Source: Actinomycetota bacterium (GTDB taxonomy: Bacteria > Actinomycetota > Thermoleophilia > RBG-16-64-13). From it: a stretch of 64,000 bases of DNA. Positions 17,333-25,502 of the stretch are shown one piece after another. The stretch is from contig JADQBG010000009.1 in assembly GCA_016278725.1 (NCBI GenBank), positions 124,001 through 188,000 of the forward strand. Reading direction: 5' to 3'. The translations under genes and the position numbers were made by a program. Numbering within the stretch: the first letter of the stretch is position 1; each line of letters begins with the position of its first letter. The notes beneath the pieces were generated by a model. That model was not told the origin of the DNA and did no database searches. It saw nothing but the letters and a program-made list of their open reading frames with translations.

Positions 17333-17758
17333 GTGAACGGCCAGCAGCCTCCGTCTATTAGCTCTCGGCGGCCCCGGGGAGTGACCATCATGGCATTACT
17401 ACTGATGGTCCAGGCCGCTCTGTGGGGGCTGGCCGGCTCCCTGGATCTATTGGAGGCCCGGCCTGCCTTCCCGCTCGCCGAGGATCTGTCGCCCGCCACC
17501 CTCGCTCTGGCCGCACTTAACATCGCGGTCGCCGTGGGCATGCTTCTGCTGCGGCCATGGGCCTGGCTCGCGGCCGTCAGCCTCCAGGGGGTCATTCTGG
17601 CGTGGGGCCTCGTGACCTATTTTCGCGGAGATCCGCACTACCTGGCCATGGCCGTCGCCGTCTCCCTGGTGCTCTACCTCAATCTGCGCGAGGTCAGGCG
17701 GCCGTTCGGGGTGGAGGAGTTGCATCCTCGGAGGGGCATGCGCGAGAGGGAGTTGTGA
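17333..17758 (+). CDS. Small polytopic membrane protein
   Basis: 141 residues with GTG start and four hydrophobic segments after the basic sequence RRPRGVTIMALLLMVQAALW. I recall R-P-R-G-V-T before the first helix as common in small actinobacterial membrane proteins, which favours an upstream start over the ATG at 17390. There is no usable Shine-Dalgarno, but TATCCT ends 6 nt before the GTG, so it may be leaderless. The function is unknown. Confidence 0.6.
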   Translation: MNGQQPPSISSRRPRGVTIMALLLMVQAALWGLAGSLDLLEARPAFPLAEDLSPATLALAALNIAVAVGMLLLRPWAWLAAVSLQGVILAWGLVTYFRGDPHYLAMAVAVSLVLYLNLREVRRPFGVEELHPRRGMREREL

Positions 17759-17780
17759 TGTCGGCGCCGGGGGCCACCCC

Positions 17781-17957
17781 ATGAGCAACGGGTCCGATCA
17801 TGGGTCGGCTGACCCCGTCGCTGATCTCGAACTTCTGCGCCGGTTCGAGCCTCAGCTGCGTCTCACCCGCGGTGAGCATTTCCAGCCCATGGGGATCGAC
17901 CCCTACCTGGGCTTAACCGATCTCCTCGAAGGCGCCAAGGCCAGGAACCCGAAGTAG
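17781..17957 (+). CDS. Short N-terminal piece of a split Vps62-like gene
   Basis: 58 residues containing RRFEPQLRLTRGEHFQPMGI. From memory, a similar motif (YEPVLRFT-G-E-x-F-x-P-M-x-x-x-x-Y) opens large actinobacterial membrane proteins whose later part resembles the next gene. The TAG at 17955-17957 shares its last G with the GTG of the next frame. So this is either the 5' half of a frameshifted gene or a coupled small protein. Confidence 0.55.
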   Translation: MSNGSDHGSADPVADLELLRRFEPQLRLTRGEHFQPMGIDPYLGLTDLLEGAKARNPK

Positions 17958-19618
17958 TGGTGTCTAGGCCCGACGTGTCCCAGGTGGTGCTGGCCAAATG
18001 GGGAGGCGGTCCGGCGGACACCGTCAGTTACCTGCAGTTCGTGCGGCGGCCGCTCAATACCCTGGAACTGGTCAGGTTTCGCACTCAGCAGTCGCCTTTG
18101 CGGCAGTTCCACCGCGGAACGCTGCGCCTGGCTCGCGTGGGGCTGGCGGGGCGGCTCCTCGATGCGGCCTTCGCACTGTCTTTCCTCGCCCGGGGGCGGA
18201 TCCCGGGGGGTGTGGCCGCCGCCGCAGCAGTCGCCTTCCGCGATAACGTGGGCGATGACCCGCCCGTCTACTACGGCCGCGTCACGCGCACGCCGAGCTA
18301 CACGGTTCTTCAGTACCACTTCTTCTACGCCTACAACGATTACCGCAGTCATTACCGCGGCGCCAACGATCACGAAGGCGACTGGGAGCTGGTCAGTCTG
18401 TACCTTTCCGAGGACCCGGATGGGGGGGCCGCCTTGGAATGGGCGGCTTATGCGGCCCACGACCGCTCGGGACCGGACCTGCGGCGCCGCGGCGACGACC
18501 CTGAGTTGGAGCGGGTCGGAGAGCACCCGGTCCTCTACGTGGGTGCGGGCAGCCATGCCGGCTTCTTTTCTCCGGGCGATTACCTGATCCGGATCGAGCT
18601 TCGCCCCCTGGCTCGTCTGCGCGAGCAGCTGGAAGAACTGCGCGACGTATGGCGCCGGCTGCTTCGCCAGGGAGGGAGAGTGGGCGGTGAGCCGGAGGAC
18701 CGAAGGTTGGCGCTGGCTTTCGTCGATTACGCCCGGGGTGACGGCCGGATGCTTGGGCCGCGAACCGAGCGCCCCTTCGAGGCCCGTCTGGTCGAGGAGC
18801 AGCCGGCCCTCCTCGAATACGCAGGCCTTTGGGGACGCTACTCCCAGGACTTCTTGCGGGGAGAGGACGCGCCGACGGGACCCCGGTTCAACCCCGACGG
18901 TTCTCTACGCACCTCCTGGTACGACCCGGTGGGCTGGGCGGGGCTGCACGGGGTTCCGCCGTTTTCTCAGGAGACCGAGATGATTGCGGAGGAGTTGGAG
19001 AAGCTCGCCTCGTCGCGGCTGATCACGGCGGAAGCAGCGGCTGCTGCGGCGGCCGAGGCCGAGAGGTTGGGAGTTCGCCTGGCGGCGCTCGAGCAGCTCC
19101 CTGCCCCTCCCGCCGAGCTCGAGGGGCGGTCCGTCGAACTGGAAGAGGCCACGCGGCACGCGCAGGCACTTCTTCGCGAGCTGGGCGAGCAGGACAGGCT
19201 CATAGAGGCCCTGCAGGAGCGGCGAACCCACCTGCTCGCCGGGGAGCGGGAAGATCCCAGAGCCCATCTGAGGCATCCGGCGATCCCCGAGAGAAAGGAA
19301 GGCCCTCGTCTGCGGCGCCTGGCCGAGACCTGGAGTGCCCTGAGCGCCGGGCTGCTCTTGCTGGGCGAGGTGGCGGTGGCCGGTGTCTTTAGGGTAAGCC
19401 CCCTGCCCCTGCTGCTCCTTCTGGGGGCCTTCATCTTCGTCGAGTCTCTCTTCTCCCGCAGGCTCGTGGTCTTCGTCCACGGTCTGGTACTGGGACTGGC
19501 TCTCGTGACTCTCGGGATCCTCGCGTGGGAGTTCTGGTGGCCGATCTTCATCGCCCTCACGGCGGCTCTGGGCGTCTATCTCATCTGGAGCAACCTGGCC
19601 GAACTGCGGGGGCGCTGA
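17957..19618 (+). CDS. Vps62-like protein with C-terminal membrane helices (main part of a split gene)
   Basis: 553 residues. The central motif LQYHFFYAYNDYRSHYRG followed by N-D-H-E-G-D-W-E is typical of Vps62-related proteins, with a later H-x-G-F-F. A coiled-coil, Ala/Glu-rich stretch occupies about residues 335-440, and the last 90 residues contain about four hydrophobic helices. The role is unknown. The GTG start at 17957 overlaps the previous stop and has AGGAA upstream, compatible with coupled re-initiation or with a fixed or programmed frameshift joining the two pieces. Confidence 0.65.
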   Translation: MVSRPDVSQVVLAKWGGGPADTVSYLQFVRRPLNTLELVRFRTQQSPLRQFHRGTLRLARVGLAGRLLDAAFALSFLARGRIPGGVAAAAAVAFRDNVGDDPPVYYGRVTRTPSYTVLQYHFFYAYNDYRSHYRGANDHEGDWELVSLYLSEDPDGGAALEWAAYAAHDRSGPDLRRRGDDPELERVGEHPVLYVGAGSHAGFFSPGDYLIRIELRPLARLREQLEELRDVWRRLLRQGGRVGGEPEDRRLALAFVDYARGDGRMLGPRTERPFEARLVEEQPALLEYAGLWGRYSQDFLRGEDAPTGPRFNPDGSLRTSWYDPVGWAGLHGVPPFSQETEMIAEELEKLASSRLITAEAAAAAAAEAERLGVRLAALEQLPAPPAELEGRSVELEEATRHAQALLRELGEQDRLIEALQERRTHLLAGEREDPRAHLRHPAIPERKEGPRLRRLAETWSALSAGLLLLGEVAVAGVFRVSPLPLLLLLGAFIFVESLFSRRLVVFVHGLVLGLALVTLGILAWEFWWPIFIALTAALGVYLIWSNLAELRGR

Positions 19619-19666
19619 ACCCACCACCCCAGTCAACCCGGGCTGAGGCGGCGGCCAGAGGGCGCA

Positions 19667-19704
19667 GGTTAAATCGGGCGGTCCCGGGAAAAGCCATGGG
19701 TAAG
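19667..19704 (+). repeat. 38-nt leader element, copy 2
   Basis: Partner of 14790-14827. Here it precedes an extra membrane-protein gene inserted between the leader and the SnoaL-like gene. Its in-frame ATG at 19696 is not conserved in copy 1. Confidence 0.6.
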
Positions 19705-19719
19705 CGAGGTCTTTCACGG

Positions 19720-20226
19720 ATGAACGCGACCCAGTTTCTGATAGGCGTATCCGGCGCCCTGGTGGGCGTCATCGGGTGGCTGTTTGTCGGCCTGTACATA
19801 CAGAGACGGGCCCACAATATGCAGGCGCGAGACGCCGGCCGAGCCGTCTATTTCGAGTTGAGCGCGAACAGATTGGCCGTATTCATCGCCGCACAGTACG
19901 CTGTGTTCGGGGAGCTCAACCGTTCGACCTACGAACGCCTGTTGCCGGAGCTCGCGACGTGGCTTCCTGCCGCGGAACTGCAGGCGTTGGTCCTCGCCTA
20001 CCTTGGGCACGGCGGATATCAACAGGCGGCGAGTGACAGCGAAGTGCCGCAGAACGTCAGGCATGCCGCCCTCTCCGGCATCCTTGACGCGCATCGAGTG
20101 GCCTTGGATCTGCTGCGTCCGCGAGTGTTCTCCAAGAAGGAGATCGAATCGCTGAATAGGTATGCGGGCTCTGAGTACGTTCGCATGATCGAAGCTGCAG
20201 ACGCGGCAGAGCGCGTAGGAGGTTGA
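19720..20226 (+). CDS. Membrane-anchored protein of unknown function
   Basis: 168 residues: one N-terminal hydrophobic helix (FLIGVSGALVGVIGWLFVGL) followed by a soluble alpha-helical domain rich in Ala, Leu and Arg. I do not recognise the family. The ATG at 19720 is preceded by CGAGG at 9 nt; an earlier ATG at 19696 lies inside the duplicated leader. The stop is 2 nt before the next ATG, so it is co-translated with SnoaL-like copy 2, unlike copy 1, which lacks this gene. Confidence 0.6.
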   Translation: MNATQFLIGVSGALVGVIGWLFVGLYIQRRAHNMQARDAGRAVYFELSANRLAVFIAAQYAVFGELNRSTYERLLPELATWLPAAELQALVLAYLGHGGYQQAASDSEVPQNVRHAALSGILDAHRVALDLLRPRVFSKKEIESLNRYAGSEYVRMIEAADAAERVGG

Positions 20227-20228
20227 CC

Positions 20229-21191
20229 ATGACGGACCAGACGGGTGGCAAACGGGACGTCATCTTGCGTTTCTTCGAGATGATGAATACCGGCAACATA
20301 GAGAATCTAGACGAGGTATACGACGAGGACATGCTGACCGTGCATCCCCAGACACGGGAACGCATCCAGGGTCTGGAGGCCCACCGAGTCTTGGCTCGCG
20401 GGTTTCAGGAGCTGGGAGGTATCGACATCCCCACGGAAGAGACAGAGTTCCTCGGAGATGATGAGGAACGCTATCTGCTCACACCGCTCTTTACGATGGT
20501 AAAGATCCAGGGCACCGGAGAGACGCTCGTGGTGACCGCGAAGATGCGGTATCCCGACGGCTCGGATTGGTACAACATCGGTCTGACCACGTTCCGCAAG
20601 GGCAAGCTGCTGAAGCGGGTGCTGTTCTTCACGCCGACATTCGATCCCCCTGACTGGCGGGCTGAATGGATCGAGCCTCTGGAAGGCAGGAGAGGGGTCC
20701 ACGTGGAGTACCGTGGGACTCAAGCACCGGGGGGTGCCAACCAAGTCAACCGAGATGCAGCGGCACTCCTGCCCGAACTCGTGGACACGGGAGACTACGA
20801 CCGGCTCGGCGAAGTCTTCGATAGGGAAGTCGTGACCGAGTATCCCCAATCCGGCGAACTCATCAGAGGCCTCGAAAATCTGAGGAATGTCATGAGCCAC
20901 TATCCGGGCGGCCACCCCCGGGTGAGCCCGGATGAACGGCTGATAGTGGGTGACCGCGGCGAGCATCGCTTCCCCACTCCGGCCGACTCGACCCTCAAAA
21001 TCCACGATGCGGGCGACCGCCTGCTCACCAGCATCAAAACCCTCTATCCGGATGGTTCTGACTGGTATACGGTTTCGGTCTTTGTCTTCTCCGAGGGCAA
21101 GATCTCGAGGCAGGTGGTGTACTTCGCCCCGGTCATGCCGGTGCCGGAGTGGCGGGCGCAGTGGGTGGTGGCGGATATCGGCGAGTATTGA
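20229..21191 (+). CDS. Double NTF2/SnoaL-like protein, copy 2
   Basis: 320 residues, colinear with the protein at 14848 throughout and highly similar, including both Y-P-D-G-S-D-W-Y motifs and the ending V-V-A-D-I-G-E-Y. Start ATG at 20229 with TAGGAGG upstream. The two paralogues lie 5.4 kb apart on the same strand. The conserved double-domain layout suggests the two halves form one pseudo-dimer with a shared cavity (inference). Confidence 0.78.
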   Translation: MTDQTGGKRDVILRFFEMMNTGNIENLDEVYDEDMLTVHPQTRERIQGLEAHRVLARGFQELGGIDIPTEETEFLGDDEERYLLTPLFTMVKIQGTGETLVVTAKMRYPDGSDWYNIGLTTFRKGKLLKRVLFFTPTFDPPDWRAEWIEPLEGRRGVHVEYRGTQAPGGANQVNRDAAALLPELVDTGDYDRLGEVFDREVVTEYPQSGELIRGLENLRNVMSHYPGGHPRVSPDERLIVGDRGEHRFPTPADSTLKIHDAGDRLLTSIKTLYPDGSDWYTVSVFVFSEGKISRQVVYFAPVMPVPEWRAQWVVADIGEY

Positions 21192-21246
21192 CTGCGTCTC
21201 ATTGGCTACACCGGCGTAGCGCGGGAGTCTAGAATACGGCCAGAGA

Positions 21247-21266
21247 GCGGGCCGACGAGGGCCCGC
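21247..21266 (+). promoter_or_regulatory. Leader hairpin before the ACT/PFL operon
   Basis: GCGGGCC (21247-21253) pairs with GGCCCGC (21260-21266). A TAGAAT box lies at 21230-21235. This places the hairpin in the 5' leader, 24 nt before the ACT-protein start. Confidence 0.4.
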
Positions 21267-21289
21267 GTGCCCCACCAGGAAGGATACTC

Positions 21290-21565
21290 ATGCATACTCC
21301 TGCCGTCGTTTCGGTTCTCGGGGAGGATCGGGTTGGGATAGTGGCCGCCGTCGCGACCGCGCTGGCGGAAGCTCAGGCCAACATCGAAGACATCCGGCAG
21401 ACCATCATAGGCGGGATCTTCTCCATGACGATGCTGGTGACGGTGAGCGAGGACGCCGTCCCCTTCGACGAACTTCAGCGCCGGCTGGCCCGGACCGCCG
21501 AGGACCTTGGCGTGCAGATCACGCTGCAGCGCGAGGACGTCTTCCGCTACATGCATCGCATCTAG
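21290..21565 (+). CDS. ACT domain protein (UPF0237 family)
   Basis: 91 residues, a single ACT fold: AVVSVLGEDRVGIVAAVATA, then NIEDIRQTIIGGIFSMTMLV. ACT domains bind amino acids or other small ligands. The gene is immediately followed by a PFL-family gene, a pairing that I recall in many anaerobes and archaea; the ACT protein is thought to regulate its partner. AGGAAGG lies upstream of the ATG. Confidence 0.88.
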   Translation: MHTPAVVSVLGEDRVGIVAAVATALAEAQANIEDIRQTIIGGIFSMTMLVTVSEDAVPFDELQRRLARTAEDLGVQITLQREDVFRYMHRI

Positions 21566-21618
21566 CCTAGCCGCAGCTCCGCCGTCCTCTCAAAGTCCAT
21601 CTCCAGGAGGTTTCCCTC

Positions 21619-22983
21619 GTGTACATCTCGCCCGAGGAGATCGTCGAAACGCTGACGATGATCACGCAGCAGAACCTCGACGTTCGCACGGTCACGCTCG
21701 GCCTGTCCTTATCCGGCTGCACCCACCCCGACGTCGAGGTCATGGCGCAGCGGGTCTACGAGCGCGTCACCTCCGCAGCCGAACATCTGGTGCCGATCGC
21801 CAAGCAGATCGAGCGCGAGTATGGGCTCCCGATCGTGAACCAGCGCATAGCGGTCACTCCCATCGCCCAACTGGCGGCCGCCACCGACGCCGAGGACCTT
21901 ACACCGCTGGCCGTGGCGCTCGACCGGGCCGCGCTCGAGGTGGGTGTCGACTTCCTCGGGGGTTTCTCGGCCCTCGTGCAGAAGGGGACCGGTGACGGAG
22001 ACCGCCGCCTCATCGCCTCGATTCCTGCAGCCTTGGCGGCCACGGAGCGGGTCTGCGCCTCGGTCAACGTCGCCTCGACCCGCACCGGGATCAACATGGA
22101 CGCCGTGCTGCAGATGGCCGCGGTCATCCAGGATACGGCGCAGGCCACGGCCGACCGGGACAGCCTCGGCTGCGCCAAACTCGTGGTGTTTGCCAACATG
22201 GTGGAAGACAACCCCTTCATGGCCGGGGCCGTGCATGGTTCCGGCGAACCCGACGCGGTCATCAACGTGGGGATTTCCGGGCCGGGAGTGGTGCGTGCCG
22301 TGGTCTCGTCCCTGCCCGCGGACGCCGATCTGACCAGCGTGGCCGAAGCGATCAAAGCGACCGCCTTTAAGATTACCCGCATAGGAGAACTGGTTGCCCG
22401 CGAGACGGCGCACCGGCTGGGCGTGGCCCGCGGCATCGTCGATCTATCGCTCGCACCTACCCCGGCGGAGGGCGATTCGGTCGCCGAGATCATCGAGGCT
22501 ATGGGGGTGGGCCGCTGCGGGGGTCCCGGTACCACCGCGGCTCTCGCGCTTCTGAACGACGCGGTCAAGAAAGGCGGGGCGATGGGCACGAGTTCGACCG
22601 GAGGCCTTTCCGGTGCCTTCATTCCCGTTTCCGAGGACACCGGCATGATCCGCGCCGTGGAGAGCGGAGCGCTTTCGCTGGAGAAACTCGAAGCCCTGAC
22701 CAGCGTCTGCTCTGTGGGCCTCGACATGATCGCCATACCGGGAGACACCGCCACCGAGACCATCGCCGGCATCATCGCCGACGAGTGCGCCATCGGCGTG
22801 ATCAACGCCAAGACCACGGCGGTGCGCTTGATTCCGGCGGCCGGCAAGAGGGTTGGGGATAGGGTGCACTTCGGCGGCCTGCTGGGAGAAGCCCCGGTGA
22901 TGGCGGTCAACGATTGGGCGGGCACGGTCTTCGCGCGGAGGGGCGGACGTTTCCCGGCGCCGCTGGGGAGTCTGCGTAACTGA
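21619..22983 (+). CDS. PFL family protein (UPF0210/DUF711)
   Basis: 454 residues with GTG start and AGGAGG at 9 nt. The sequence runs M-I[11 protein letters not shown] near the N-terminus, [18 protein letters not shown] in the middle and V-G-R-C-G-G-P-G-T later, all typical of this family, which has a pyruvate-formate-lyase-like fold. No radical-Gly motif is apparent and the biochemical function is unknown. It pairs with the upstream ACT protein. Confidence 0.88.
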   Translation: MYISPEEIVETLTMITQQNLDVRTVTLGLSLSGCTHPDVEVMAQRVYERVTSAAEHLVPIAKQIEREYGLPIVNQRIAVTPIAQLAAATDAEDLTPLAVALDRAALEVGVDFLGGFSALVQKGTGDGDRRLIASIPAALAATERVCASVNVASTRTGINMDAVLQMAAVIQDTAQATADRDSLGCAKLVVFANMVEDNPFMAGAVHGSGEPDAVINVGISGPGVVRAVVSSLPADADLTSVAEAIKATAFKITRIGELVARETAHRLGVARGIVDLSLAPTPAEGDSVAEIIEAMGVGRCGGPGTTAALALLNDAVKKGGAMGTSSTGGLSGAFIPVSEDTGMIRAVESGALSLEKLEALTSVCSVGLDMIAIPGDTATETIAGIIADECAIGVINAKTTAVRLIPAAGKRVGDRVHFGGLLGEAPVMAVNDWAGTVFARRGGRFPAPLGSLRN

Positions 22984-23164
22984 GGCTTGCTCGGCCGCAG
23001 TCGGCGTGCGGGGGACCGCGGTCATCATCCACACTCGAACTCGTTTGAGATTCACCTCCCCGGGAAGAGCGGGCGCCAAGGCGGTCCGGCGGGAGGGTGC
23101 GAGTCTGTCGAGCGCGTAAGCGGCTCCGCTGCCGGACCGAGGCAACACTGACGAGGAGGCGGCG

Positions 23165-23386
23165 ATGGCGAAGGTCCCCGACGAACAGCAATACATGGAG
23201 CGGTGCATCTGCGGCAACTGTCCCAGCTATCCGGGCGAGGGTGGCTTTTTCTGCGCGAAAGGGAAGAGCAGTCAGTCGATCACGCGCCGCGGCTGCATCT
23301 GCGGAGACTGCGAGAATTTCAAAGAGTTTGACCTGAAGGACGGGTACTACTGCGCCGACGGCGCGGCCGGTGAGGGAGCGCAGTAG
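23165..23386 (+). CDS. DUF2769 cysteine-rich protein
   Basis: 73 residues and eight cysteines. It has two related blocks, C-I-C-G-N-C-P-S-Y and G-C-I-C-G-D-C-E-N-F, each followed by a downstream Cys (F-F-C-A-K-G, Y-Y-C-A-D-G). This is the DUF2769 pattern, a likely Zn or Fe-S binding small protein found mainly in anaerobes. GAGGAGG precedes the ATG and a strong terminator follows. It may functionally belong with the redox/selenium operon on the opposite strand (inference from proximity). Confidence 0.82.
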   Translation: MAKVPDEQQYMERCICGNCPSYPGEGGFFCAKGKSSQSITRRGCICGDCENFKEFDLKDGYYCADGAAGEGAQ

Positions 23387-23418
23387 AGACGCTGCAGTAG
23401 CTCCGCCTAGTCATGCCG

Positions 23419-23455
23419 CTACCGCCACCCCACCAAGAGGGTGGCGGTAGTTTTC
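23419..23455 (+). terminator. Strong rho-independent terminator
   Basis: CTACCGCCACCC and GGGTGGCGGTAG form a perfect 12-bp stem with an 8-nt loop, then TTTTC. It terminates the DUF2769 transcript. On the other strand there is no T-run. Confidence 0.9.
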
Positions 23456-23464
23456 AACTCCCCG

Positions 23465-24625
23465 TCAGACAGTGGCCAGCTTATCCTCGACCACTCGATG
23501 CGCCCTTACAAACTTGCTCAGGATGAACAGGTAGATGAGGATCGCTAGGTACACGCTGATGTAGTTGAGGGCCGATATCCCGGTGAACTGGACGAAGAAC
23601 CCGTAGACGTACACTCCCAAGACCTGGGAGCCGACGAAGGCTCACACGAAACCCCACTGGGAGGGGGCGAAGGCCGTCTTGGAAAACTCCGTCCTCAGGT
23701 AGTCCCGCACCACGTACACCGCCGCCACTCCCCAGCCAATCGCCAGGGCGTAGGAACCGGTTATAAGCAGAGACGTCGACCCGGGAACGTCCAACGCGAC
23801 CTGAGGCTGCACGTACTCGGCCACCCGGTAGGCGCCCAGTCCCAGCAGGCAGGAGATGGGAACCACCAAGAAAAAGCCCGGCAGAATGGGATTGGGGGGT
23901 AACTCCCGCGCCTTGATATGCGTGTAGAGCAAGAACCCCAACTTGGCGACCAACATTAGGACGCCGATCACCAGGGCAAAAACCGTTCCCACGGCGGCGA
24001 TGCCGGCTACCGTGTCGTTTTCGGCCATGGAAGTGATCCCGGAGCCGGTGAGCGTCACCAGGCCGAAGGCGAAGACGTCCAGCAGCCAGATGAAGTTGAA
24101 CTGGGTGAGGTCGACGCCTTCCGAGAACCAGGTCCGGCCGACCGTGACTTCGAGGAAGACGAGAACCGCCAGGAGCACGCCGAAGATGATCAGCGAGGGA
24201 AGCATGAACGCCTGCATGTGCGCGCTCATTTGCGGCACGAAGAAGCCGAAGGGCGCCCAGAAGACGTTCACCGTCATGGCGAGGGAAGCCACGATGGCGA
24301 AGATCCCCGCGTTCTGATTCTTGTGGGGATTGTTAACGAAGGCCCGGTAGGCCCCGCGCTCTGTGAGCCACCCCCACAGCCGCCCGAGAAAGTACACCGT
24401 GAGCGCGAAGTTGATGAGGGTAAAGGCGAGCATTATGGCCACGAGGGGCAGGTAGAGGGCGCTCTCGGCGCCGGAAAGCGTTCCCCAGCTCACGTTGGAG
24501 AGCGTGATCAGACCCTCGCTGTGGGGGATGCCAAACTGCAGGTAGTTGAAGGCCATGAGCGCGATGCCGCCCGCGGCCAGGGAGGACTGGAACAGCAACG
24601 GGTGAAACGGGATCCGCAGTTTCAC
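23465..24625 (-). CDS. Putative membrane selenoprotein, TsoY-like; in-frame TGA at codon 328
   Basis: Read straight through, the frame gives 386 residues: about ten hydrophobic helices starting HPLLFQSSLAAGGIALMAF, then S-Q-W-G-F-V, a TGA at 23642-23644, and 58 more residues (AFVGSQVLGVYVYGFFVQF ... VVEDKLATV) that form two further clean helices and a basic/acidic tail before TGA at 23465. No start codon or ribosome-binding site precedes the second part. A SECIS-like hairpin with GGUCU loop follows the TGA. From memory, an NCBI family called TsoY (seleno)protein fits; its function is unclear, probably a membrane component of sulfur/selenium redox chemistry. The GTG start has AGGAGG inside the end of the preceding gene. 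Confidence 0.78.
23614..23630 (-). promoter_or_regulatory. Predicted bacterial SECIS element for the TsoY-like TGA
   Basis: On the minus strand CTCCCA pairs with TGGGAG (6 bp, perfect), closing a 5-nt GGTCT loop. The loop starts 18 nt after the TGA. E. coli fdhF, from memory, has GGUCU in its SECIS loop at almost the same distance. Confidence 0.75.
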
Positions 24626-24627
24626 TG

Positions 24628-25500
24628 TTAGCCCTCCTTGATCCCGCTGTAGACGGATTTACAGGTGGGCGAGCTCTTGCCGGTTTTGGCGGCCTCGGCC
24701 GCTGCCGGAGTGGCGTGCTCCGTGCCCCCGAGGCGCTGGGCGTACGCCTCGGCGTCCAGTAGCTGGTCCTTCCACCCCTCCGTCGCCTGAATCTTGACCA
24801 GCCAGGTCTCATGCGGATTCTCGTTGACCGCCGCCGCGGTGGCCTCGGGGTTGGCTTTCAGCGCCTTCCCGGCGATTGGGCTGAGGAAGTACTTCATGTT
24901 CTTCTTGGTCGTGGCGAAGGCGATCTCTTGGTCGACGACCAGGTCCTCGCCCACCTCGGGAAAGACTTCGAGGTCGATGAGGCCGCCCATAAGGGCCACC
25001 CCCGGCTCAGATACACCGACTACTACGGCGTCTTCGTCGGCGCCCGCCTCGCTCTTCACCCAGTACTGGCGCGCCCCGTCGTAGAGCCGGTCGCCCGGCA
25101 GGTCGAAGTCCTTCCCCAAAAAGCCCTCGAGTTTCGCCATGCTCTCCCCCTTGTCGTGCTCTCTCCACCTCGCGGCGAGCCCGTCTCCCGTTTGCAACTG
25201 TTCGCGTAGCACCTCGCGCAGAAGGTCGCAGGCCTGGACCATCTTCGGATAGGCCACGCGGTAGTAGATCTCGTTGCCGTCCCGGCGTGTGCGCACCAGG
25301 CCCAGGTGCCTCAGTACGGCGAGGTGCTGGGAAACTAGTGGTTGCCTGGTTCCCACCATCTCGGAGAGGTCATTAACCCTGCGCTCGCCCTCGCTTAGAA
25401 CCTTCATCAGCTCGACGCGCAGGGGATGGGCAAGGGTTTTGCACACCTCGGCGTGCATCTCGTAGAGTCTCGGGTCGATAGGGTGACCCCGCTCGGCCAT
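24628..25500 (-). CDS. ArsR-type HTH fused to GcvH-like (lipoate carrier) domain, with a nested start
   Basis: 290 residues. Positions 15-95 are an ArsR winged helix (KTLAHPLRVELMKVL; RQPLVSQHLAVLRHLGLV; DGNEIYYRV). Positions 121-245 resemble glycine-cleavage H protein or sulfur-oxidation LbpA: DLEVFPEVGEDLVVDQEIAF, with Lys200 in ATTKKNMKYFLSP aligning with the lipoylated lysine. There is no stop between the parts, but an in-frame ATG at 25138-25140 is preceded by AAGGGGGAG, so a free 170-residue carrier is probably made too. The ATG at 25500 overlaps nothing and lies 2 nt after the DsrE-like stop. I infer it regulates this operon and/or senses its redox state. Confidence 0.8.
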   Translation of the reverse strand: MAERGHPIDPRLYEMHAEVCKTLAHPLRVELMKVLSEGERRVNDLSEMVGTRQPLVSQHLAVLRHLGLVRTRRDGNEIYYRVAYPKMVQACDLLREVLREQLQTGDGLAARWREHDKGESMAKLEGFLGKDFDLPGDRLYDGARQYWVKSEAGADEDAVVVGVSEPGVALMGGLIDLEVFPEVGEDLVVDQEIAFATTKKNMKYFLSPIAGKALKANPEATAAAVNENPHETWLVKIQATEGWKDQLLDAEAYAQRLGGTEHATPAAAEAAKTGKSSPTCKSVYSGIKEG

Positions 25501-25502
25501 CG

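Noticed and set aside
19667-19704. tRNA-like arm (GGTTAAATC-type) in the duplicated leader
   Set aside because: No acceptor stem or anticodon arm can be built around it.
23642-23644. TGA in the TsoY-like gene as an ordinary stop or nonsense mutation
   Set aside because: The intact 58-residue continuation, the SECIS-like hairpin and the second such case in the same operon make recoding the better explanation.
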